Below are positions 1-7,067 of a DNA stretch of 10,702 nt, in pieces. Origin of the DNA: an uncultured Porphyromonas sp. (GTDB lineage Bacteria; Bacteroidota; Bacteroidia; Bacteroidales; Porphyromonadaceae); contig CAMPUN010000017.1 in the NCBI GenBank assembly GCA_946997275.1, positions 1-10,702 on the forward strand, given 5' to 3'. Within the stretch, counting starts at the first letter, position 1. Every line of letters starts with the position of its first letter. The notes below the pieces were generated by a model that was not told where the DNA came from, ran no database searches, and was given only the letters and a program-made list of their open reading frames with translations. The position numbers were made by a program, and so were the translations under genes.

Positions 1-8
1 AATAAAAG

Positions 9-120
9 TTCGGAAGAATGAAATGAAACTTCGGAAGAAGCAAATCAAAGTTCGGAAGAATTTTCCCGTGTCTCCGTGGAGATTCCGAAATCCCTCCGAA
101 GAGATTTCTGATTTCCTCAA
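9..120 (+). repeat. 21-bp-periodic repeat element, left copy
   Basis: The 10-mer TTCGGAAGAA occurs at 9-18, 30-39 and 51-60, spaced exactly 21 bp apart. A degenerate tail follows (about 61-120) with CTCCGTGGA, GAAATC and GATTTC motifs. A diverged copy with the same 21-bp period and a similar tail lies on the opposite strand at about 6794-6916. Two copies 6.8 kb apart suggest a dispersed intergenic repeat family. The period is a multiple of three and close to two DNA helical turns. I do not recognise a named family. Confidence 0.75.
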
Positions 121-129
121 GGGTGAGGC

Positions 130-161
130 ATCGGAGCTATCGGAGGCATCGGAGCCATCGG
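130..161. repeat. 9-bp tandem repeat (3.5 units)
   Basis: Units of the form ATCGGAGsy start at 130, 139 and 148, and a partial unit ATCGG begins at 157. Copies differ only in the last two or three bases. It sits between the 21-bp-periodic element and the palindrome cluster in a stretch with no supported gene. It is probably a short slippage-type repeat with no evident function. Confidence 0.7.
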
Positions 162-171
162 CAGGGGCTGC

Positions 172-369
172 ACGAGTAACGGCTGTAGGGACGCTCGGTC
201 GAGCGTCCGTTGTATCAAAGCGAGACGAGTAACGGTTGTAGGGACGCACGATCTGTGCGTCCGTTGTATCAAAGGTAACAACGTCAGGGCTTTAACGGGG
301 ACGGACGCACAGATCGTGCGTCCCTACAAAGGGCTACACGTCTTGTGCGTCCGTTGTGTCAAAGGTTAG
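172..369. repeat. REP/BIME-like palindrome cluster
   Basis: Four related units are visible. Unit 1 (172-220) has stem GGACGCTCG/CGAGCGTCC (189-197/200-208). Unit 2 (225-274) has stem GGACGCAC/GTGCGTCC (242-249/255-262). Unit 3 is inverted: 301-328 is the exact 28-bp reverse complement of 237-264. Unit 4 (about 331-369) is degenerate. In units 1 and 2 the tetranucleotide GTAG directly precedes the stem (185-188 and 238-241), and in unit 3 its complement CTAC follows it (324-327). A GTAG foot is known from REP elements mobilised by RAYT (TnpA-REP) transposases, so REP plus inverted REP (BIME-like) is the best reading. The cluster ends seven bases from the stop of the RND gene and may fold in its mRNA tail. 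No T-run follows, so I do not call an intrinsic terminator. Confidence 0.75.
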
Positions 370-375
370 TGCGGG

Positions 376-3300
376 TTACTCCTGCATCAGAGCTCCTATA
401 TCTACCTTTGGCTTGGCATTGGTGCGTTGCCTAGCGTGGAAAGCTTTGTAGAGGGCTGGCACGACAATCAGAGTCAGCAACGTAGAGAGTGCCATACCGC
501 CTATGATGACCCACGCCATACCCGTGCGGAGCTCAGCACCAGAGCCACGAGAGAGGGCTACCGGGAGCATACCGATGATGGTCGATAGAGCCGTCATGAG
601 GATTGGGCGAGTACGTAGCTTGACCGCCTGAATAAGTGCTTCGTCCAGGGGCAAGCCTTCGCCACGAGCTTCGTTGGCAAAGTCCACCAGTAGGATCGCA
701 TTCTTGGCAACCAGTCCCACCAGCATCACCATGCCGAGCATGGCGTAGATGCTCATGGCGGTATTGCTCATCGCCAAGGCTAGGAGCGCCCCCACGATGG
801 ATAGAGGGATGGCGATCATGACGACGAGCGGGTCCGTCCAGTTGTTGTACAGCAGGACGAGGGCTAGGTAGATGAAGAGTAGGGAGAGCAGGATAGCGGT
901 GGTGAGGACGCTCATCGAGTCGGCCATCTTCTTCATATCTCCAGCGGTCTGTATCTGTACGCCTTGGGGCATCTGAGTCTCGCTGAGCTGACCCATAAAC
1001 TGCTTGGCGATGGCTCCTGCAGGTACGCCGTAGGCTTGTGCACGCAGGGTCACGGAGCTATTGCGGTTGAAGCGTTCCAAGCGACTAGGACCGATACCGA
1101 GCGATACATCGGCAAACTGCGACAACTGTATCAGGTCGCCCTGAGGATTAGCGACGGTCAGTCCTGCGACATCTTCGATGGAGCGACGAGAGAGCTTGTC
1201 AGCACGTATATTTATCGCATACTCGTAGTCCCCTTGCGTGTAGCGGAGCTGGTCATTGCCCTGGAAGTTGGTCTGCATCATACCCCCCACGTTGTCTAGC
1301 GTTAGCCCTAGATTGGACATCTTATCACGATCCACCTGAACGATGATTTCGGGGGTAGCGTTTTCGACCGAAAGGGTAGGCTGTATGACTCCCGGGATGG
1401 TGCTAAGGAGCGCCAAAGCCTTGTCCGCAAAGAGCGCCACCGAATCCTTGTCCGCACCAGAGATGATGTACTCGACAGCCGCCTTGGAGACCGTACCAGT
1501 CATGCTCACGCTATAGACGTTGACACGCGCATCGACGAGGTAGTCGGTCAGAGGTTTGCGGATACGAGCCACGTAGGCTTCGGTACCTTCGGGCGTCTTC
1601 CGTAGCTTGACATCTAGCTCAGCGAGGTAGGGGGTACCTTTGCTACTCTGACTGTTGTCACTCGTTAGTCCGACCATGGTCACCACTTTCTCCACCTCAG
1701 GGCGCTGCATGAGCCACGTCTCAGCCTTGCGCACGAGCTGGTTGGACTCAGCCATAGAGATGTCCTTGGGCATCTCGAGCTGTATGATACACTCTTGGCG
1801 GTCCATGTAGGGCTGGAACTCAAAGTTGATAAAGCCCAAGGGGAAGAGGACCAGCACCGCAGCCATCAGTGCGACGACGATGCCTGCCAAAGCCCAACGA
1901 TGGCTTAGTCCCCAGCGTGTGAGCGACGAAATGCCCTCGGCAAAGCGACTGATGCCACGCTCGAAGCCCGTGAGCATACGACCCAGCGGACGGTCGCTAC
2001 GTAGTGGCTGTATGTTGCCCAGCCTGGAGGTGAGCAGAGGCACCAAGGTGAGGGCAGCGAGTAGGCTAAAGAGGATGGCGATGACGATCACAGCGCAGAA
2101 CTGACGCAAGATGTCCGAGACCAGCGAATTGGTAAAGATGATCGGCAGGAAGACTACCACGAGAACGAGTGTCACGGAGATGACCGTGAGACCGATTTCG
2201 TTGAGTGCATCCCAAGTAGCTCGGACACGATTCTTGCCCATCTCCATGTGTCGGTAGACATTCTCAATGACCACGATGGCATCATCGACGAGGACACCGA
2301 TGACGAGCGAGAGGGCTAGGAGCGACATCATATTGAGCGTGAAGCCGAAGATACGCATACCGATGAAGGAGGAGATGAGCGATACGGGCACCACGACCAT
2401 CACGATGAGCGCATTGCGCACGTTGTGCAGGAAGAGCAGTATCACGAGCGATACGAGTAGGATAGCTAGGAGCAGGTCGGTCAGCACAGAGCTGATAGCA
2501 TTGCGTGTGAAGGTGGTTGTGTCTTGCGCTACCTCCACTTTGAGTCCCTCAGAGGCGTACTGCTCTTCGAGTGTCTTGATCTGCTTGCCGACAGCTTCGC
2601 TCACCTGGAGCGCATTGGCATCGGACTGCTTAAGGATATTGAGCAGGATCGCCTCCTGACCATTGACGCGCCCCATCTTGACAGGGTCTTTGACCCCGTC
2701 TACCACCTCAGCGACATCCTCTAGACGTATGGGCGCACCAGAGACATTGCGCAGGATGATCTGGCGAAGCTCCTCGATGGAGGTTATTTTGCCAGAAAGA
2801 CGCACGGCCATCTGTGTCTGGTCGCTCTGCAGGTAACCCGTCGGGAAGTCTAGGTTGGAAGCTCTGATGGCACCCTGCACCATCATCGGTGTGATGCCAA
2901 ACTCCTGCATGCGTCCCTTGTCAAGGTTGATCTGTATCTCACGCTCTACACCGCCGACGAGGTCTACATTGGCGACGCCCTTGATGTGCGATAGCTCGGG
3001 GACGATGCGCTTGTCCACAAGGTCGTATAGCTCTGTGGAGCCGATGTCGGCCCTGGCGGAGAGGATCAGTATCGGCTTCTCGTCTACCGATACCTTAGAT
3101 ATACGAGGGGCAAAGACTTCGCGAGGAAGCTCGGCACGCTTGGCGGCAAGACGGTTTTGCGCCTCGGTCATAGCTTTGTCAATGTCGGTACCAAAGTCAA
3201 AGGAGACCATGATCATCGACATTCCCTCGAAAGAGTAAGACTGCATCTGGTCGATACCCTCCATGCTGGAGAGCACCTCCTCGGCCTTTTGCGTTAGCGA

Positions 3301-3483
3301 GTTCTCCACTTCGCTAGGCGATGCGCCAGGGTAGATGATCTGTACGTTGAGCAGAGGCGGTGTAAACTTAGGCATCAGCTCTGCGCTCAAGCTTTTGAAG
3401 CTTAAGTAGCCCAGCACAGTCAGCAGTATGAAGAGTACTGTGACGTAGATGGGGCGTTGGATAGATAACTTTACGATTTTCAT
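376..3483 (-). CDS. RND-family (AcrB-like) efflux transporter, inner-membrane subunit
   Basis: This is the inner-membrane pump of a tripartite RND exporter, which uses proton influx to drive substrate, probably drugs or other amphiphiles, into the adaptor and outer-membrane channel. At 1035 residues it has the usual length for the hydrophobe/amphiphile class. The layout is the duplicated RND one: TM1 near residues 10-30, a large periplasmic loop to about 330, a TM2-6 cluster (about 333-485), TM7 (about 530-550), a second periplasmic loop to about 855, and TM8-12 to about 1015. Proton-relay residues are present: D400-D401 in GVLVDD, K927 in GLVAKNAILLVDF, and R957 and T964 in LRTRPILMT, matching AcrB D407/D408, K940, R971 and T978. 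The ATG at 3483 lies 16 bases after the adaptor stop, so it is the last gene of the operon. Substrate specificity cannot be read from the sequence. Confidence 0.96.
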   Translation of the reverse strand: MKIVKLSIQRPIYVTVLFILLTVLGYLSFKSLSAELMPKFTPPLLNVQIIYPGASPSEVENSLTQKAEEVLSSMEGIDQMQSYSFEGMSMIMVSFDFGTDIDKAMTEAQNRLAAKRAELPREVFAPRISKVSVDEKPILILSARADIGSTELYDLVDKRIVPELSHIKGVANVDLVGGVEREIQINLDKGRMQEFGITPMMVQGAIRASNLDFPTGYLQSDQTQMAVRLSGKITSIEELRQIILRNVSGAPIRLEDVAEVVDGVKDPVKMGRVNGQEAILLNILKQSDANALQVSEAVGKQIKTLEEQYASEGLKVEVAQDTTTFTRNAISSVLTDLLLAILLVSLVILLFLHNVRNALIVMVVVPVSLISSFIGMRIFGFTLNMMSLLALSLVIGVLVDDAIVVIENVYRHMEMGKNRVRATWDALNEIGLTVISVTLVLVVVFLPIIFTNSLVSDILRQFCAVIVIAILFSLLAALTLVPLLTSRLGNIQPLRSDRPLGRMLTGFERGISRFAEGISSLTRWGLSHRWALAGIVVALMAAVLVLFPLGFINFEFQPYMDRQECIIQLEMPKDISMAESNQLVRKAETWLMQRPEVEKVVTMVGLTSDNSQSSKGTPYLAELDVKLRKTPEGTEAYVARIRKPLTDYLVDARVNVYSVSMTGTVSKAAVEYIISGADKDSVALFADKALALLSTIPGVIQPTLSVENATPEIIVQVDRDKMSNLGLTLDNVGGMMQTNFQGNDQLRYTQGDYEYAINIRADKLSRRSIEDVAGLTVANPQGDLIQLSQFADVSLGIGPSRLERFNRNSSVTLRAQAYGVPAGAIAKQFMGQLSETQMPQGVQIQTAGDMKKMADSMSVLTTAILLSLLFIYLALVLLYNNWTDPLVVMIAIPLSIVGALLALAMSNTAMSIYAMLGMVMLVGLVAKNAILLVDFANEARGEGLPLDEALIQAVKLRTRPILMTALSTIIGMLPVALSRGSGAELRTGMAWVIIGGMALSTLLTLIVVPALYKAFHARQRTNAKPKVDIGALMQE

Positions 3484-3499
3484 GCTGTGGTCCGCTAAG

Positions 3500-4561
3500 T
3501 CACTCGTTGATGGTCTTGACGGGTAGTCCGTCCGATACGTTGATGAGTCCGGCTACGATGACGCTTTCGCCAGCTTGTAGTCCGCTCAGCACCTCGATGC
3601 GGTCACCGATGAGAGAACCAGCGGTGATCGCCTTCTGCTTAGCTACGCCCTGCTCTACGACATAGACGTGAGCGTCTTTGACACTCCCGACGATAGCGCG
3701 GCGGGGAATCAAGATACCGTGCGTCTCCTGCTGATTGCCAAAGGATACGGAGACATACATCCCAGGGCGCAGACCCTCGGCTCCCTGCTTGTCTAGCGTC
3801 ACATCGACGGGGAAAGCGAGTGCGTGGTTCGCCTTGTCACCTACCATAGATATCTTGCCTGTGATCGTCTGACCAGGATAAAGCTCGCTCTCCACGGAGA
3901 CTGCCTGTCCCTTGGTGAGCTGCAAACGCTGGCGCTCGGTCACGAAGCAACTAGCCTTGAGCTGTGAGTCGTCGACGATGTCAAAGAGCTTCGTGCCAGG
4001 GTTGACATAGCTCCCGACCTCTACGTAGCGCTTGTAGATCTCTCCCGAGATAGGCGCCTTGATAGAGGCATCGGTAAGGCGACTGCGACTAGATATGTAC
4101 CGTCCCTGAGCAGCGACCATCTGCGTGTGCATCGTCGAGAGCTGCTGGTCGGTGACACCGCCCTGACTGTGCGCCTGCTGAAAGCGCTCGTAGTCCTTCT
4201 TGGCTGCTTCGTAAGCTACACGACTAGCCTCGGCATCGGCTCGGAGCGTCTCGGCATCGAGCTGTATGAGTAGCTTGCCCTTGGAGACATGGTCGCCCTC
4301 GTCGGCATAGAGCGAGACGACGCGTCCGCCGAGACTGGAGACGAAGGATAGATCTTTGACACCCTCCACGAGTCCATTGGCGGTGAAGTCTGCGGTATAG
4401 TTGCTCTCGCTGACTACCTCTGTGCGTACAGCCACGGCTGCCTCCTCAGCGAGTAGGTCTTGCGTCTTGGCGGTTGTGGATTTCTTGTTCAGTACTAGGA
4501 CTAGTACGATGAGTCCGATAGCTAGTACGATGGTTATCGGTAGATAGACTTTTCGTTTCAT
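3500..4561 (-). CDS. Periplasmic adaptor (membrane fusion protein) of RND efflux pump
   Basis: This HlyD/AcrA-type adaptor bridges the RND pump and the outer-membrane channel. Residues 7-25 form an N-terminal hydrophobic anchor. There is no lipobox Cys, so the protein should be held by an uncleaved membrane segment rather than a lipid. The two halves of the lipoyl/barrel-sandwich domain are visible around 72-104 (GGRVVSLYADEGDHVSKGK) and 164-196 (IKAPISGEIYKRYVEVGSYV). They flank a short alpha-helical hairpin (about 105-163), which suits TolC docking. A beta-barrel (about 200-275) with the typical LRPGMYVSV motif and a membrane-proximal domain to the end follow. The 353-residue length fits the family. 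It lies 33 bases after the channel gene and 16 before the RND gene. Confidence 0.95.
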   Translation of the reverse strand: MKRKVYLPITIVLAIGLIVLVLVLNKKSTTAKTQDLLAEEAAVAVRTEVVSESNYTADFTANGLVEGVKDLSFVSSLGGRVVSLYADEGDHVSKGKLLIQLDAETLRADAEASRVAYEAAKKDYERFQQAHSQGGVTDQQLSTMHTQMVAAQGRYISSRSRLTDASIKAPISGEIYKRYVEVGSYVNPGTKLFDIVDDSQLKASCFVTERQRLQLTKGQAVSVESELYPGQTITGKISMVGDKANHALAFPVDVTLDKQGAEGLRPGMYVSVSFGNQQETHGILIPRRAIVGSVKDAHVYVVEQGVAKQKAITAGSLIGDRIEVLSGLQAGESVIVAGLINVSDGLPVKTINE

Positions 4562-4594
4562 AACTAGATAAGTGTGATGCTATTGAGTTGTTCT

Positions 4595-5977
4595 TTAATT
4601 CATTAAGTCTCTGATCTCACCTTTGCTCTTCTTGAGATCAATGTATGCCTTGATGTAGTCGCCGAGGGCGTTGGCATAGGTCATCTGCGCCTGCACGAGC
4701 GACTGGCTCGCGTTGAGCACATCAGATAGCGAAGCCACACCGAGGGTGAAGTTTTGCTGTGCTAGGTCAAAGACCTGCGTTGCGAGAGCTTGGTTTTCCT
4801 TTTGCAAAGCAATCGTTCGCTGGGTGTCTTGTAGCTTGAGCGAAGCGTTGAGGTGTGCCATGCGTAGCGACTGGTCTAGGGAGCGCAGATCCTCCTGCGT
4901 CTTGAGCAGATCCATATGACTCTCGCGCACCTTGGAGAGACGAGATAGACCGCTAAAGATGGGCACCCGCAGGCTTAGCCCTAGCATCGCTGTCGGGTAA
5001 CCGTAGTGCGTGTTGCCACCGCCAAAGAGCTTGTCGCTCATATAGTTGTACTGCGCATTTAGAGCGATAGAGAGGGTCGGTATGTAGTCATACTTCTTAG
5101 CACGCTCCTGTAGGCGGGCCATCTTCTCCCGCTCCTGAAGCTGCTGGTAGGCGACGTGCTGTATCGGGTCAAAGGTCGCTGCGCCACTCTCGGCGATCTC
5201 CTGTTGAGCTAGCAGGTCTAGGTCTAGCGGAGCTATCACAATCGGCTCTGTAACCTCTAGTCCCATCTGTAGCTTGAGGAGGTTCTTCTGCACCTCCAGT
5301 CCACTCTCGATGGCTGCATGCTGTGTCTTGAGATTGGTCAGGTTGACCTTGAGACGATCCACGTCTACCTTCTTGATCAAGCCACTGGAGTAGCTAGCCT
5401 CCATCGTGCGGAGCATCTTCTCCACTAGCTCTACACTATGCCCCATCTGCTCGGCGGCATACTGCGTGACCTGAGCTCCATAATATAGTGTAGCGGTCTG
5501 GGCGATCACATCCTCTTCGGTGGAGGTGGCTGCTAGTGTCGCCATACGCTCGGATACCTTGGCAATGTCGAGCGTGTTGAAGAGCGACATGTTGAGGATC
5601 TGCTGATTGACGGCAACTCCAGCATTGGCGCTGTACTGCGTCCCCATCTCGATGGTCATGTATTGCGAAGCGTTGGGGTCTCGCATCTTGTCGGGGAGCA
5701 TGTTGTTCATGAAGTTTGGCATGATGAACTTAGCCTTCTTCAGGTTGTCATTCAGCGCTGCTGACCCGCTGATCTGAGGCATCAAAGCGCCGATGACCTC
5801 TTTGCGAGCTTGCTTCGCTTTCTCCTGATCGTAGGTAGACTTCTTGACATTGCCGTTGTGCTGCACCGCATAGTTGAGGCACTGTTGTAGCGAGTAGCTT
5901 TCCTGAGCATAGCCTGGAGCTGCGAGCAGGAGCAAGCTGAGGAGGAGTAGCCAGGTGCGACGATTAGATTTTATCAT
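4595..5977 (-). CDS. TolC-family outer-membrane efflux channel
   Basis: The predicted product is a 460-residue outer-membrane factor that would form the trimeric exit duct of the pump encoded downstream. I place the start at the ATG at 5977. From there the protein opens with a textbook signal peptide (MIKSNRR, a Leu-rich core, then APGYAQ, cleavage probably after residue 25). Starting further upstream, at 6049, would bury this signal behind 24 extra residues inside the regulator gene. The mature part shows the two-fold OEP repeat: YSLQQCLNYAVQHNGNVK near 28-45 and long helices rich in Ala, Gln and Leu around 140-240 and 345-455. The segment LGVASLSDVLNASQSL (about 412-427) is typical of the second repeat. 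The start codon lies inside the last codons of the TetR gene (14-bp overlap, 5964-5977), suggesting coupled translation. Confidence 0.93.
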   Translation of the reverse strand: MIKSNRRTWLLLLSLLLLAAPGYAQESYSLQQCLNYAVQHNGNVKKSTYDQEKAKQARKEVIGALMPQISGSAALNDNLKKAKFIMPNFMNNMLPDKMRDPNASQYMTIEMGTQYSANAGVAVNQQILNMSLFNTLDIAKVSERMATLAATSTEEDVIAQTATLYYGAQVTQYAAEQMGHSVELVEKMLRTMEASYSSGLIKKVDVDRLKVNLTNLKTQHAAIESGLEVQKNLLKLQMGLEVTEPIVIAPLDLDLLAQQEIAESGAATFDPIQHVAYQQLQEREKMARLQERAKKYDYIPTLSIALNAQYNYMSDKLFGGGNTHYGYPTAMLGLSLRVPIFSGLSRLSKVRESHMDLLKTQEDLRSLDQSLRMAHLNASLKLQDTQRTIALQKENQALATQVFDLAQQNFTLGVASLSDVLNASQSLVQAQMTYANALGDYIKAYIDLKKSKGEIRDLMN

Positions 5978-6575
5978 GGTTGTACTGTATAAAGTGATTT
6001 CCTTCTGCTGATACGATAGCTCGTAGATGGTACTGTAGTATGGAGGCAAAGTAGCTACCCGAGGGTAGTGGCTGATTACGAATCACGGTCTGAATGTAAA
6101 AGCCAAATATCGAGTAAGAGATATACTTGCATACGAAAGGAATGTCTAGATCTGATCTGTAAAGACCACGCTGCACGCCACGCTGTAGATTGGCCGTCAT
6201 TTTCTCCTCAAAGTATCTAGACCCCATGAGGTGCTCGAGCGTCGCCTGGTCTGGGTTGCTACGCATCAGGTCGGAGAAGAAGACCGGATTGAGCGTGACA
6301 AAGAGCTCATCCAGCTGTGCGAAGCACTTTGTCAGGCTCTCTATGGGGTTACTCTCGTCCTCCTCGAGCATTGACAGGACACTCTGGAAGTCTCCCGAGA
6401 TAGCGTGCACGCACTCCTTGAGGAGCTCATCCTTGGAGCTAAAGTTGTTGTAGAGGGTCTTCTTGGTGATCCCCATCTTGGTAGCCATCTCATCGAGCGA
6501 CAGTCTGAAACCCTCTTGCTTGAGTATGCTGATCGCCTTGGCTACATACTTATCCTTGCGACTATTTGTATTCAT
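5964..6575 (-). CDS. TetR-family transcriptional regulator of the efflux operon
   Basis: The product is a 203-residue protein with an N-terminal helix-turn-helix. The segment LSLDEMATKMGITKKTLYNNF (within residues 25-46) is the canonical TetR recognition helix pair, followed by SSKDELL. The C-terminal ligand/dimer domain (about 55-200) is divergent, as is normal for the family, so the inducer cannot be predicted. The gene is first in a four-gene unit and overlaps the channel gene by 14 bp, so repressor and pump would be made from one transcript. By analogy with AcrR- and TtgR-type repressors it probably represses this operon and is released by a pump substrate. A perfect palindrome 68-93 bases upstream of the start is the likely binding site. 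It is placed co-directionally rather than divergently as in acrR/acrAB. Confidence 0.93.
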   Translation of the reverse strand: MNTNSRKDKYVAKAISILKQEGFRLSLDEMATKMGITKKTLYNNFSSKDELLKECVHAISGDFQSVLSMLEEDESNPIESLTKCFAQLDELFVTLNPVFFSDLMRSNPDQATLEHLMGSRYFEEKMTANLQRGVQRGLYRSDLDIPFVCKYISYSIFGFYIQTVIRNQPLPSGSYFASILQYHLRAIVSAEGNHFIQYNHDKI

Positions 6576-6636
6576 ATGGTCTGTATTTAAAACGATAACG
6601 TATATGATTAAATCTTTTACGTCTTACTTTCTGGTG

Positions 6637-6662
6637 CAAAGGTACACTTTTTTCAATACAAA
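6637..6662 (-). promoter_or_regulatory. Promoter of the efflux operon (-7 box TACCTTTG)
   Basis: On the minus strand, TACCTTTG (6637-6644) matches the Bacteroidota -7 consensus TAnnTTTG, about 62 bases before the regulator's ATG. The nearest TTTG upstream (6659-6662) is only 14 bases away, shorter than the usual spacing of about 19, so the -33 element is poor or unconventional. The -7 box overlaps the palindrome at 6643-6668. Confidence 0.65.
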
Positions 6663-6668
6663 AGTGTA
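6643..6668. promoter_or_regulatory. Candidate TetR-family operator (26-bp palindrome)
   Basis: A perfect inverted repeat, TACACTTTT (6643-6651) and AAAAGTGTA (6660-6668), is separated by eight bases. It covers the first two bases of the -7 box and the spacer upstream, so a bound dimer would block RNA polymerase. Size and symmetry fit TetR-family operators. Assignment to the adjacent regulator is inferred from position. Confidence 0.6.
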
Positions 6669-6793
6669 ATTCGTATAGTTTGTTCCGAAAATCGTTATTT
6701 GTCTCACCAGGATCCTCGTGAAATTTGTGGAGTTGACCTTTTGTCTCAGGGCTACCACACGACATAAGGTGAGCTCAGGAAACTCTCTACAGG

Positions 6794-6916
6794 GGAAATC
6801 GAAATTTCCTCAAAGGGAGCTTTAGATTTTCCACCGAGGGACGAAATGATTCTTCGGACTTATGATTGCATTCTTCCGAAGTTTCGATTGATTCTTCCGA
6901 AGTTTTAGTTCTTCCA
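6794..6916 (-). repeat. 21-bp-periodic repeat element, right (inverted) copy
   Basis: On the plus strand, TTCTTCCGAA occurs at 6871-6880 and 6892-6901, with a degenerate unit TTCTTCGGAC at 6850-6859, again at exactly 21-bp spacing. These are the reverse complement of the units at 9-60. The tail (about 6794-6845 read on the minus strand) carries the same order of motifs as the left copy, such as CTCGGTGGA and GAAAT/ATTTCC (inverted pair 6794-6799/6804-6809). The remaining parts of the 492-base spacer 6576-7067 hold only the two promoters described separately, and I see no gene there. Confidence 0.75.
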
Positions 6917-6962
6917 TTCGTGGATATTCCTCATTTTTCGCGAAGCTATTTTGCGTAGACCG

Positions 6963-6994
6963 TTTCGTAGTAAGAAAATAAAGAGGTATCTTTG
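6963..6994 (+). promoter_or_regulatory. Predicted aspA promoter
   Basis: TATCTTTG (6987-6994) fits the Bacteroidota -7 box TAnnTTTG. TTTC (6963-6966), one base off the -33 consensus TTTG, lies 20 bases upstream. The predicted start of transcription near 7001 leaves a leader of about 65 bases before the ATG. I see no stable leader structure that would suggest a riboswitch. Confidence 0.6.
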
Positions 6995-7067
6995 CCAAAC
7001 GGATTGTACAGTCACGCTTCAGTGACCGACCTTCATAGCGAAATACAGATAATACAACTATATAGAC

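Noticed and set aside
9..60. Regular spacing of the TTCGGAAGAA units as a CRISPR array
   Set aside because: Repeats of 10 bp and spacers of 11 bp are far too short, and the spacers resemble each other. No cas genes are nearby.
23..232. A 69-codon open frame on the plus strand
   Set aside because: It runs through the 21-bp array, the 9-bp tandem repeat and the first REP-like unit. Its composition is explained by repeats, with no domain or promoter. Only the possible peptide family is kept as a low-interest finding.
270..277. TACCTTTG on the minus strand, a possible promoter reading leftward
   Set aside because: It spans the conserved end of a REP-like unit and the adjacent bases, has no -33 partner at proper spacing, and no gene lies downstream within the window.
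5978..6049. A 24-residue N-terminal extension of the outer-membrane channel
   Set aside because: It would hide the signal peptide and lie wholly within the regulator gene. The ATG at 5977 gives a proper signal sequence.
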